From: an uncultured Clostridia bacterium
Lineage (GTDB): Bacteria > Bacillota > Clostridia > Christensenellales > Aristaeellaceae
Direction: 5' to 3'
Assembly (NCBI GenBank): GCA_937934775.1
Contig: CALGYL010000035.1
Coordinates: 1 to 5,636 of the forward strand
Length of the DNA: 5,636 nt
This document shows positions 1 through 5,631 of this stretch, piece after piece. The notes beneath the pieces were generated by a model that did no database searches, was not told the DNA's origin, and worked only from the letters and a program-made list of their open reading frames with translations. The position numbers and the translations under genes are program-made. Numbering within the stretch: the first letter of the stretch is position 1; each line of letters starts with the position of its first letter.

Positions 1-3000
1 CCACCTTCACCGCGTCGCAGGGCCTCCTGCTGATGATCCCCAACATGTACAAGATCGCCGGCGAGCTGCTGCCCAGCGTGTTCCACGTTTCGGCCCGCGC
101 GCTTGCCTACCATGCGCTGTCCATCTTTGGCGACCATTCGGACGTAATGGCTTGCCGCCAGACCGGCTTTGCCATGCTGGCTTCCGGCTCCGTGCAGGAA
201 GCCATGGACATGGCGCTGGTCGCCCACCTGTCCACGCTCAAGGCCCGCGTGCCCTTCCTCCACTTTTTTGACGGCTTCCGCACCAGCCACGAAGTGCAGA
301 AGATCGAAGGCATCGACTATGAAGAGATGAAGACGCTGGTCGACTGGGACGCCATCCGCGCGTTCCGCGACAGCGCGCTCAATCCGGGCCACCCGAAGCA
401 GTCGGGCACCGCGCAGAACCCGGACATCTACTTCCAGGGCCGTGAAGCCGCCAACAAGTTCTACGACGCCACCCCGGCCATCGTGGAAGAGGTCATGGGC
501 CAGGTCGCCAAGCTGACCGGCCGCGCCTACAAGCTGTTTGACTACTACGGAGCCGCCGACGCGGACCGTATCATTATCGCGATGGGCTCTTCCTGCGAAG
601 CCATCGAGGAGACCGTGGACTACCTGAACGCCCGCGGCGAAAAGGTCGGCCTGGTCAAAGTGCACCTGTACCGCCCCTTCTCCATGAGCCACTTCATGGC
701 GGCCATCCCGGCTTCCGTCAAGAAGATCGCCGTCCTCGACCGCACCAAGGAGTCCGGCTCCCTGGGCGAGCCGATGTATCTGGACGTTTGCAGCGCGCTG
801 CGTGAGCAGGGCCGCTCGGATATTCAGGTGGTCGGCGGCCGTTACGGCCTCGGCTCCAAGGAATTCAACCCCACGATGGTCAAGTCCGTGTACGACAACC
901 TGAAGGGCGAAGCCCCGAAGAACCACTTCACCGTGGGCATCGTGGACGACGTGACCGGCACCTCCCTGCCGCTGGGTGACAAGATCGATGCCAGCGCGGA
1001 AGGCGCGAAGAGCTGCATGTTCTTCGGCTTCGGCTCGGACGGCACCGTCGGCGCCAACAAGAACTCCATCAAGATCATCGGCGATCACACCAATCTCTAC
1101 GCGCAGGCCTATTTTGCCTACGACTCCAAGAAGTCGGGCGGCATCACCATCAGCCACCTGCGCTTTGGCAAGAAGCCGATTAAGTCCACCTACCTGATCG
1201 ACTCCGCCGACTTTGTGGCCTGCCACAACCCGGCGTATGTCACCCGCTATGACATGCTCTCCGCCCTGAAGGAGGGCGGCGTGTTCCTGCTCAACAGCCC
1301 CTGGTCCGCCGCCGAAATGGACGCCATGCTGCCCGCCTCCATGAAGCGCGCGCTGGCCCAGAAGAAGGCCAAGTTCTACAACGTGGACGCCATCGCGCTG
1401 GCCCAGCAGATTGGCATGGGTGGCCGCATCAACACCATCATGCAGGCCGCGTTCTTCAAGCTCGCGTCCGTCATCCCCTACGAGGAAGCGGACAAGTACA
1501 TGAAGCAGTACGTGCAGAAGAGCTACGGCAAGAAGGGCGAAGCGGTCGTCAAGCAGAACCAGGACGCCATCGACATCGCCGTCACCGGCCTCAAGGAGAT
1601 CCCGGTGCCCGCCGAATGGGCCGCCGCCACCGCCGGCGCCATGCCCGCCAAGGTTGACGCCAACGACTACTTTGATTCCGTCGTGCTGCCCATCCTCTCC
1701 CAGGAGGGCGACAAGCTGCCCGTCTCCGCCTTCTCGGTCGACGGCGTCGTGCCCACCGGCACCACCAAGTATGAGAAGCGCGGCATCGCGGTCAACGTGC
1801 CCGAGTGGCAGATCGACAAGTGCATCCAGTGCGGCCAGTGCTCGCTGGTTTGCCCGCACGCCGTCATCCGCCCGATCCTGGTGTCCGACGAGGACATGAA
1901 GGCCGCCCCCGCCTCCTTCGAGACCAAGAAGCCCATCGGCAAGGAGTACGAAGGCTATCAGTACCGCATCCAGGTCTCCCCGCTGGATTGCACCGGCTGC
2001 GAGAACTGCGCCAACATCTGCCCGGCCAAGGAAAAGGCCCTCATCATGAAGCCGCTGGCCACACAGCAGGTGCAGGAAGCGAACTGGGATTTCGCGGCCA
2101 AGCTGCCGGAATTCAAGGGCGCGCTCAACACCCGCTCCATAAAGGGCTCCCAGTTCAAAAAGCCGCTGTTTGAGTTCTCCGGCGCCTGCGCCGGCTGCGG
2201 CGAGACGCCCTATGTCAAGCTGGTCACGCAGCTGTTCGGCGACCGCATGGTCATCGCCAACGCTACCGGCTGCTCGTCCATCTACGGCGGTTCCGCGCCC
2301 ACCTGCCCCTACACCGTCAACGACGAAGGCCATGGCCCGGCGTGGGCGAACAGCCTGTTCGAAGACAACGCCGAGTTCGGCTTCGGCATGAACCTGGCGA
2401 GCGTGCAGCGCCGCGCGAAATTGACCGAGAGCATTGAGAAGCTGATGACCGGCGTGTGGGCCGGGTACGAAGAGGGCGTGGCCGCCTGCCAGGCCTGGCT
2501 GGACGCCAAGGAAGAGGGCGAAGCCTCCAAGGCCGCTTCCGCCAAGCTCATCGCGCTCCTCGAAGGCTGCAAGGACTGCGGCTGCGAAGCCGACCCGCTG
2601 TGCAAGGAAATCTACGCCGAGAGAGATCAGCTCGTCAAGAAGTCCGTCTGGGTTATCGGCGGCGACGGCTGGGCCTACGACATCGGCTACGGCGGACTGG
2701 ATCACGTGATCGCCCAGAACATGGACGTCAACATCCTGGTGCTGGATACCGAGGTGTACTCCAATACCGGCGGACAGGCCTCCAAGTCGTCGCCCACCGG
2801 CGCGGTCGCGAAGTTCGCGGCGGCTGGCAAACGCACCCGCAAGAAGGACCTGGGCATGATGGCCATGAGTTACGGCTATGTGTACGTGGCGCAGGTCGCC
2901 ATGGGCGCGGACATGAACCAGCTGATCAAGGCCATGCACGAGGCGGAAGCCTACCACGGCCCGTCGATCATCATCGCCTACGCACCCTGCATCAACCACG

Positions 3001-3269
3001 GCATCAAGATGAACAACGCGCAGGCTGAAATCAAGAAGGCGGTCGCCGCCGGCTACTGGCCGATGTACCGCTTCAACCCCGAAGCTTCGCCGAAGCTGAC
3101 GATCGACTCCAAGGCCCCCACCGCCAGCTATCAGGACTTCATCAAGAGTGAGAACCGCTACGCGTCGCTGATGCGCCAGTTCCCGGATGCTGCCACGAAG
3201 CTCTTCGCGGAGGCCGAGAAGGACGCCGCCGAGCGCCTGGAGAACTACAAGAAGCTGGCGGCGGAATAA
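1..3269 (+). CDS. nifJ: Pyruvate:ferredoxin (flavodoxin) oxidoreductase, 5'-partial
   Basis: Cytoplasmic enzyme that oxidatively decarboxylates pyruvate with CoA to acetyl-CoA and CO2, reducing ferredoxin or flavodoxin; the main pyruvate exit in anaerobes. The frame is open from base 3 (TFTASQGLLL precedes the Met at 33), so the start and about 80-90 residues lie outside. Numbering from that Met: the first domain includes R22 (HVSARALA), equivalent to the pyruvate-contacting Arg of the Desulfovibrio africanus enzyme; the gamma-type domain begins near C328; the EKR linker motif is at 581-583; two ferredoxin-type [4Fe-4S] motifs are at C597/C600/C603/C607 and C653/C656/C659/C663; the proximal cluster ligands are C719, C722, C747 and C986; the thiamine diphosphate/Mg motif runs from GGDGW (D878) to SNTGGQ (N911). 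All visible key residues are present. The protein ends about 92 residues after C986, so it lacks the long C-terminal arm of the D. africanus enzyme. It converges with the CAP gene; no promoter is visible. Confidence 0.98.
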   Translation, partial: TFTASQGLLLMIPNMYKIAGELLPSVFHVSARALAYHALSIFGDHSDVMACRQTGFAMLASGSVQEAMDMALVAHLSTLKARVPFLHFFDGFRTSHEVQKIEGIDYEEMKTLVDWDAIRAFRDSALNPGHPKQSGTAQNPDIYFQGREAANKFYDATPAIVEEVMGQVAKLTGRAYKLFDYYGAADADRIIIAMGSSCEAIEETVDYLNARGEKVGLVKVHLYRPFSMSHFMAAIPASVKKIAVLDRTKESGSLGEPMYLDVCSALREQGRSDIQVVGGRYGLGSKEFNPTMVKSVYDNLKGEAPKNHFTVGIVDDVTGTSLPLGDKIDASAEGAKSCMFFGFGSDGTVGANKNSIKIIGDHTNLYAQAYFAYDSKKSGGITISHLRFGKKPIKSTYLIDSADFVACHNPAYVTRYDMLSALKEGGVFLLNSPWSAAEMDAMLPASMKRALAQKKAKFYNVDAIALAQQIGMGGRINTIMQAAFFKLASVIPYEEADKYMKQYVQKSYGKKGEAVVKQNQDAIDIAVTGLKEIPVPAEWAAATAGAMPAKVDANDYFDSVVLPILSQEGDKLPVSAFSVDGVVPTGTTKYEKRGIAVNVPEWQIDKCIQCGQCSLVCPHAVIRPILVSDEDMKAAPASFETKKPIGKEYEGYQYRIQVSPLDCTGCENCANICPAKEKALIMKPLATQQVQEANWDFAAKLPEFKGALNTRSIKGSQFKKPLFEFSGACAGCGETPYVKLVTQLFGDRMVIANATGCSSIYGGSAPTCPYTVNDEGHGPAWANSLFEDNAEFGFGMNLASVQRRAKLTESIEKLMTGVWAGYEEGVAACQAWLDAKEEGEASKAASAKLIALLEGCKDCGCEADPLCKEIYAERDQLVKKSVWVIGGDGWAYDIGYGGLDHVIAQNMDVNILVLDTEVYSNTGGQASKSSPTGAVAKFAAAGKRTRKKDLGMMAMSYGYVYVAQVAMGADMNQLIKAMHEAEAYHGPSIIIAYAPCINHGIKMNNAQAEIKKAVAAGYWPMYRFNPEASPKLTIDSKAPTASYQDFIKSENRYASLMRQFPDAATKLFAEAEKDAAERLENYKKLAAE

Positions 3270-3417
3270 GCCAAGCGGCGCAACCCCGCTTCGCGGTCTT
3301 GTGCCATGGAAGGGCGCAAACGCAGAAACCGCCTTTGGATGCTTCCACGTAGAGGAAGCCGCTGCGCGGGCCTGAAACCCTCGCGGTTTTCCGGGCGACT
3401 CGCTGACTGAAAGCATT

Positions 3418-3452
3418 GTTTGCCCCACCAGTTTTGAACTGGTGGGGCAAAC
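3418..3452. repeat. Perfect 16-bp inverted repeat (possible terminator hairpin)
   Basis: The arms gtttgccccaccagtt (3418-3433) and aactggtggggcaaac (3437-3452) are perfectly complementary around a 3-base loop. It is the first strong hairpin after nifJ, 148 bases past its stop codon. It could stop or stabilise the nifJ transcript, or halt read-through from the CAP gene on the other strand. However, the flanks are not those of a standard intrinsic terminator: neither strand has a T-run after the stem, and the outer bases of the arms are TTT...AAA, the reverse of the A-tract/T-tract order expected. The structure is certain; the function is inference. Confidence 0.6.
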
Positions 3453-3563
3453 GCGTTTCCGACACGCAGGTCTCAGGAAACGAAATGAGGGTACGGCGGG
3501 GTTGAGGGCAAACATGTCGGCTTCTGGGGAATGCCGTGGCGGAGGCTGACCAAATGGTTTGAT

Positions 3564-3642
3564 CGGCGGGTAACCCGAAAGGATACAGCGAGACAATGGC
3601 TTCTGCGGGTAGCCCGAAAAGATACAAACGATACAATTTCCT
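3564..3642. repeat. Two tandem ~40-bp repeat units plus degenerate third
   Basis: Unit 1 (3564-3602) and unit 2 (3603-3642) align along their whole length: both share the order gcgggta-cccgaaa-gatac-acaat. A third start, ctgctggtaga at 3643-3653, looks like a decayed copy. Each unit has a small internal inverted repeat, cgggt-a-acccg in the first and cgggt-a-gcccg in the second; the single change turns a U-A pair into a U-G pair, so an RNA hairpin would survive. The block sits directly before the 83-bp stem-loop repeats and may belong to the same dispersed element. I do not recognise the family. Confidence 0.6.
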
Positions 3643-3657
3643 CTGCTGGTAGAGATT

Positions 3658-3740
3658 TCTCCATAGAATCCCCCTGTGTGGGGAGTCCAGAGGGAATTCC
3701 CTCTGGCGGGGGACCGGGGGCAGAGCCCCTGCCGTTCTCC
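3658..3740. repeat. 83-bp stem-loop repeat, copy A
   Basis: It begins tctccat and ends with a ctgccg/ttctcc tail. The core from gtggggagtcc at about 3677 to gagcccctg at about 3731 is nearly identical to copy B. It contains a perfect 20-bp palindrome at 3687-3706 (half-site ccagagggaa) and a second stem at 3715-3731, where a G-run pairs with a C-run around a 3-base loop. Two consecutive stem-loops in a conserved unit suggest a REP/MITE-like dispersed repeat or a paired RNA structure. Copy B lies in the same orientation 133 bases downstream. Confidence 0.75.
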
Positions 3741-3760
3741 CCGTTGCGATGCAATGCAGT

Positions 3761-3792
3761 GAGCCGCCGCGCCTCATGCGGCGCGACGGCTC
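3761..3792. repeat. GC-rich inverted repeat between the two 83-bp copies
   Basis: gagccgccgcgcc (3761-3773) and ggcgcgacggctc (3780-3792) form a 13-bp stem with a single internal mismatch and a 6-base loop. The right arm overlaps the first two bases (tc) of copy B's tctccat start. It occupies most of the 50-base spacer between copies A and B and forms a third type of stem in the cluster. Its role is unknown. Confidence 0.65.
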
Positions 3793-3873
3793 TCCATGAA
3801 TTCCCTATGTGGGGAGTCCAGAGGGATTCAATCCCTCTGGCGGGGGACAGGGGGCGGAGCCCCTGGCGTATCC
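3791..3873. repeat. 83-bp stem-loop repeat, copy B, abutting the CAP gene
   Basis: Direct repeat of copy A with the same tctccat start, ggggagtcc core and G-rich second half. Its first stem has arms ccagagggat (3818-3827) and atccctctgg (3831-3840) around tca, so the palindrome of copy A has here become a hairpin with changed loop bases while the pairing is kept. The second stem pairs caggggg-type bases at 3848-3855 with gcccctg at 3859-3865. It ends four bases beyond the CAP gene's stop codon, so it would form the 3' end of that mRNA and could act as a stabiliser or weak terminator. Confidence 0.75.
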
Positions 3874-3877
3874 CAGC

Positions 3878-4639
3878 TTACTTTCCGAATTCCTGTACCC
3901 AATACATGGTGTTGCCGACCTTGTAGGCACACACGCCGATGGAGCCGAAGGAGGCGCGCAGGATGTTGGCGCGGTGGCCGGAAGAGCTCATCCAGGCGGC
4001 CATGACCTTATCGGCGCTCTGCTGGCCCATGGCGATGTTCTCGCCGCGGACGGAAGAGGAGACGGTGGACCAGGCGCTGCCATCGGGCCGGGTGTGGCTG
4101 AACTTCTTGACGATTTCCTGAGCGCGGACGCAGGCGGCGCGGGTCAGTTCGCTGGAAACGGTGAGCGCCGCGAGGCCCTGCTTGGCGCGCTCGTCATTGG
4201 TCTGACTGACCACGGAGGCGGCCATCGAGGACATCGAAGAGCCGTTGGTTGTCGCGGGCGCCTTGGTCGCGGTGGGTTTCTTGGTCGCGGCAGGCTTCGC
4301 GGTGGCCTCGGGCTTTGCCGTGGCGGTGGGCTTCTTGGTCACGTTGGGGCAGGTGGAGCCGGAGCTTACGGATTCCGTCGGGCAGGAGCCCACGGTGCAG
4401 CCGGCGCTGGAGGTGCAGGCGGAGCCGCTTACGCTGCAGGAACCGGAGGTGCAGGTGCTCTGGTCCGGGCACGAGGAGGCAGAGCAGGCGCCGTTTGAAA
4501 TGGTGATCTTGCAGACCGCACCGCCCGCGGTGATGGCATAGGTGTCGGTGACGTTTGCTTTGGGGCAGGTTGCCAGTGCCGGGGACGCGGCAAGCAGCAG
4601 CGCCAGAACCAGGAATCCAAACCGAGCGATAGGCTTCAT
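3878..4639 (-). CDS. Secreted Cys-rich CAP-domain (SCP/PR-1, YkwD-like) protein
   Basis: A 253-residue exported protein. Start chosen: ATG at 4639, giving MKPIAR, 9 nt after GGGAG. Residues 1-23 form a signal peptide (basic N-end, Leu/Ala core, SPALA cut site before TCPK). Residues 25-98 carry ten cysteines at 25, 43, 52, 57, 63, 68, 75, 81, 86 and 97 in a Ser/Thr/Gly-rich context. Residues 102-128 are a low-complexity linker of about four KPxATx units. Residues 140-253 are a CAP domain: NDERAKQGL, FSHTRPDG (H182), RGENIA (E200), SGHRANIL (H222) and a final MYWVQEFG; H182, E200 and H222 are the usual cavity residues. Two further cysteines, 170 and 237, may pair. There is no LPXTG or membrane anchor, so it is probably released or wall-associated. 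CAP proteins bind small ligands or have varied roles; the substrate is unknown. It is transcribed toward nifJ, 108 bases after the methyltransferase, from its own promoter. Confidence 0.93.
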   Translation of the reverse strand: MKPIARFGFLVLALLLAASPALATCPKANVTDTYAITAGGAVCKITISNGACSASSCPDQSTCTSGSCSVSGSACTSSAGCTVGSCPTESVSSGSTCPNVTKKPTATAKPEATAKPAATKKPTATKAPATTNGSSMSSMAASVVSQTNDERAKQGLAALTVSSELTRAACVRAQEIVKKFSHTRPDGSAWSTVSSSVRGENIAMGQQSADKVMAAWMSSSGHRANILRASFGSIGVCAYKVGNTMYWVQEFGK

Positions 4640-4648
4640 CAAATTGCA

Positions 4649-4656
4649 CTCCCTTT
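4649..4656 (-). promoter_or_regulatory. Ribosome binding site of the CAP gene
   Basis: On the minus strand this reads AAAGGGAG. The GGGAG core lies 9 nt before ATG 4639, and 6 nt before an in-frame TTG at 4642 that would add one Met. ATG followed by Lys gives a normal signal-peptide start and is preferred. The 5' part of this site falls inside the right arm of the inverted repeat 4652-4686. Confidence 0.7.
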
Positions 4657-4686
4657 TGAAACAGAATAGAAACTAGTTTCAAAAGG
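4652..4686 (-). promoter_or_regulatory. Operator-like 11-bp inverted repeat at the CAP promoter
   Basis: Perfect arms CCTTTTGAAAC (4652-4662) and GTTTCAAAAGG (4676-4686) flank 13 bases. Inside it lies a second perfect palindrome, gaaactagtttc (4669-4680), which shares one GTTTC with the larger repeat. One arm directly abuts the -10 box and covers the expected transcription start; the other overlaps the ribosome binding site. The placement fits a repressor operator. In the mRNA, part of the repeat could also form a hairpin that hides the ribosome binding site. The regulator is not in the window. Confidence 0.6.
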
Positions 4687-4715
4687 ATTGTAACAAAACG
4701 TATCAATATTGTCAA
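4687..4715 (-). promoter_or_regulatory. Sigma-A promoter of the CAP gene
   Basis: On the minus strand: TTGACA (4715-4710), 17-nt spacer, TACAAT (4692-4687). This is a perfect -35 and a 5/6 match to the -10 consensus at ideal spacing, in an AT-rich stretch. Transcription should begin near 4680, giving a leader of about 40 nt. It lies entirely downstream of the methyltransferase stop, so the CAP gene can be expressed on its own. Confidence 0.85.
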
Positions 4716-4747
4716 CTATATTTGTGCAATTGGCAACAACTACCAAT

Positions 4748-5470
4748 TCAGGGTCGCGTGAACGCGTATGCGCCCAGCGCCACCGCCACCGACAGGTTCA
4801 GGGAATCAATGTCCTTGCTCTGCGGAATGAACACCGGTTGCCCCAACGCGGCGAATTCCGGCGGAAGGCCGGTCGCCTCGTTTCCAAAGACCAGCGCGTA
4901 GAGCGCGGGCCGCGTCCGGACAGCTTCATCCAGCGCCGTCGCGCCGTCCAGCATAAAGGGATAGAGCGCGTGGTCCGGATAGGCGGCCCGGTAGTCCTCA
5001 AAGCGGTCGTAGGTTTCCACATTCATATGAAAGAACGCGCCCATCGACGCGCGCACCGCGTGTGGATCAAAGGCATCCACGCAGGGGCGGATCAGCGCCA
5101 CATCCCGAATGCCAAAGGCCAGGCAGGCCCGGAGCGCCGTACCCAGGTTGCCCTGGTCGCTGATCTGGCAGAGCACCACATGGGGCCGGCCCTTTTCGGG
5201 CGGCGATGCGTACTTGTCAAATACGATCCCCGCGAAGCAGTTGTCCTTGCGGGATTCCCGCCGTAGCACCCGGTCGGCCTCCTCCTCGCGGATGTCCAGC
5301 GCGCGGCACTTGTCGCGCAGCAGTGACACGCCCTCGCTGTCCAGGCCTTGAGGGCTGAGCAGCAGGCGTCTGGCCGCCTCCGGCCGGGCTTCCATTATGA
5401 CCGTGGCCGGATAGATACCCAGCGCATAGCTGTAAGGCAGCTTTCGGTGGTAGGATTCCAACTTGGGCAA
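4748..5470 (-). CDS. SpoU/TrmH-family RNA 2'-O-methyltransferase, TTG start
   Basis: A 240-residue SAM-dependent methyltransferase of the SPOUT class, expected to methylate a ribose 2'-OH in rRNA or tRNA in the cytoplasm. Residues about 27-90 resemble the L30e-like substrate-binding domain found ahead of many SpoU enzymes. The catalytic knot domain shows motif 1, SDQGNLGTALRACLAFG (N108, R114); motif 2, VFGNEATGLPPE (G196, N197, E198); and motif 3, FIP followed by DSLNLSVA (S223, N225, S227). These are the expected conserved residues, so it should be active. The target nucleotide cannot be told; it is RlmB/TrmH-like in build but not clearly either. Start: TTG at 5470, 8 nt after a full AGGAGG, with an in-frame TAG at 5485-5483, so no upstream start is possible; the next Met is residue 26 and has no such support. 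It has its own promoter and is divergent from an unseen gene on the right. Confidence 0.93.
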   Translation of the reverse strand: MPKLESYHRKLPYSYALGIYPATVIMEARPEAARRLLLSPQGLDSEGVSLLRDKCRALDIREEEADRVLRRESRKDNCFAGIVFDKYASPPEKGRPHVVLCQISDQGNLGTALRACLAFGIRDVALIRPCVDAFDPHAVRASMGAFFHMNVETYDRFEDYRAAYPDHALYPFMLDGATALDEAVRTRPALYALVFGNEATGLPPEFAALGQPVFIPQSKDIDSLNLSVAVALGAYAFTRP

Positions 5471-5478
5471 GGGCTTCG

Positions 5479-5484
5479 CCTCCT
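5479..5484 (-). promoter_or_regulatory. Ribosome binding site fixing the TTG start
   Basis: A consensus AGGAGG on the minus strand, 8 nt before TTG 5470. The in-frame stop just upstream (5485-5483) overlaps this site, so the TTG is the only start that keeps the N-terminal domain and uses the site. Confidence 0.85.
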
Positions 5485-5501
5485 ACTAAACGTGTGCTTA
5501 T

Positions 5502-5530
5502 ATAATAGGAAAAACCGGAGGGATTGTCAA
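5502..5530 (-). promoter_or_regulatory. Sigma-A promoter of the methyltransferase gene
   Basis: On the minus strand: TTGACA (5530-5525), 17-nt spacer, TATTAT (5507-5502). It is a perfect -35 with a 5/6 -10. Predicted start near 5495 gives a leader of about 25 nt, just long enough for the AGGAGG site, so leader-based regulation is unlikely. Confidence 0.85.
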
Positions 5531-5563
5531 TCTGGATAAACATGGAGTTAACATCGAAAAGTG

Positions 5564-5592
5564 TTGACAAGTGAGTGTGCACGTGGTATTAT
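5564..5592 (+). promoter_or_regulatory. Divergent sigma-A promoter for a gene beyond the right edge
   Basis: TTGACA (5564-5569), 17-nt spacer, TATTAT (5587-5592). It has the same strength and geometry as the methyltransferase promoter, back to back with it; the two -35 boxes are 33 bases apart (5531-5563). The expected transcript begins near 5599 and its first roughly 38 bases are visible without a coding start. The spacer contains overlapping palindromes gtgcac (5577-5582) and cacgtg (5580-5585), which may be chance or a regulator site. Confidence 0.8.
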
Positions 5593-5603
5593 AGTCAAGC
5601 ACT

Positions 5604-5631
5604 CGAAAAACGGCGCAAGCGAAAAACGGCG
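5604..5631. repeat. 12-bp direct repeat, 16-bp period, in the outgoing leader
   Basis: cgaaaaacggcg occurs at 5604-5615 and again at 5620-5631. It starts just after the predicted start of the rightward transcript, so it lies in an RNA leader or in a protein-binding region immediately downstream of the promoter. The window ends five bases later, so more copies or a larger fold cannot be judged. Confidence 0.55.

Larger units (their letters stand above)
3270..3877. other. Repeat-rich gap between convergent genes, no credible gene
   Basis: These 608 bases separate the nifJ stop from the stop of the oppositely oriented CAP gene. Several frames are open here on both strands, but they run through repeats and palindromes, lack ribosome binding sites, and give Arg/Ser/Pro-rich products with no recognisable domain. 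The first 150 bases contain only short hairpins: ccgc/gcgg at about 3287-3297, gcttcc/ggaagc at 3341-3359, and aaacc/ggttt at 3375-3389 followed by one more T. The rest is the hairpin, tandem repeat and paired stem-loop repeats listed separately. No canonical GC-stem plus T-run terminator is present for either gene, so one of these structures, or Rho, may end transcription. Confidence 0.75.

Noticed and set aside
3142..3777. 211-codon open frame on the minus strand
   Set aside because: It overlaps the end of nifJ antisense, runs through the hairpin, tandem repeats and copy A, has no ribosome binding site, and gives repetitive Arg/Pro/Ser-rich sequence created by the repeats.
3564..3873. CRISPR array
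   Set aside because: Units are adjacent without spacers of constant length and the repeats are diverged; no cas genes are present.
3531..3926. 131-codon open frame on the plus strand across the repeats
   Set aside because: It is composed of repeat DNA and ends inside the antisense of the CAP gene; the product has no recognisable domain and copies A and B give the same peptide fragments.
3809..4498. 229-codon Gly/Ala-rich frame on the plus strand
   Set aside because: It is the antisense shadow of the GC-rich CAP gene, which has a signal peptide, promoter, ribosome binding site and domain motifs.
4640..4642. TTG as the CAP gene start, adding one Met
   Set aside because: ATG at 4639 directly follows, is a better start codon, and has acceptable spacing from GGGAG. 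The TTG cannot be fully excluded.
4728..4748. AATTGG/CCAATT hairpin after the methyltransferase as a terminator
   Set aside because: The stem is only 6 bp and AT-rich, overlaps the stop codon, and has no T-run after it on the minus strand.
4709..5266. 185-codon frame on the plus strand
   Set aside because: Antisense to the methyltransferase, whose three catalytic motifs are intact; no supporting start signal.
5217..5582. 121-codon frame on the minus strand that begins upstream of the methyltransferase
   Set aside because: It crosses the methyltransferase promoter and continues in the wrong frame over its N-terminal part; the product has no known features.
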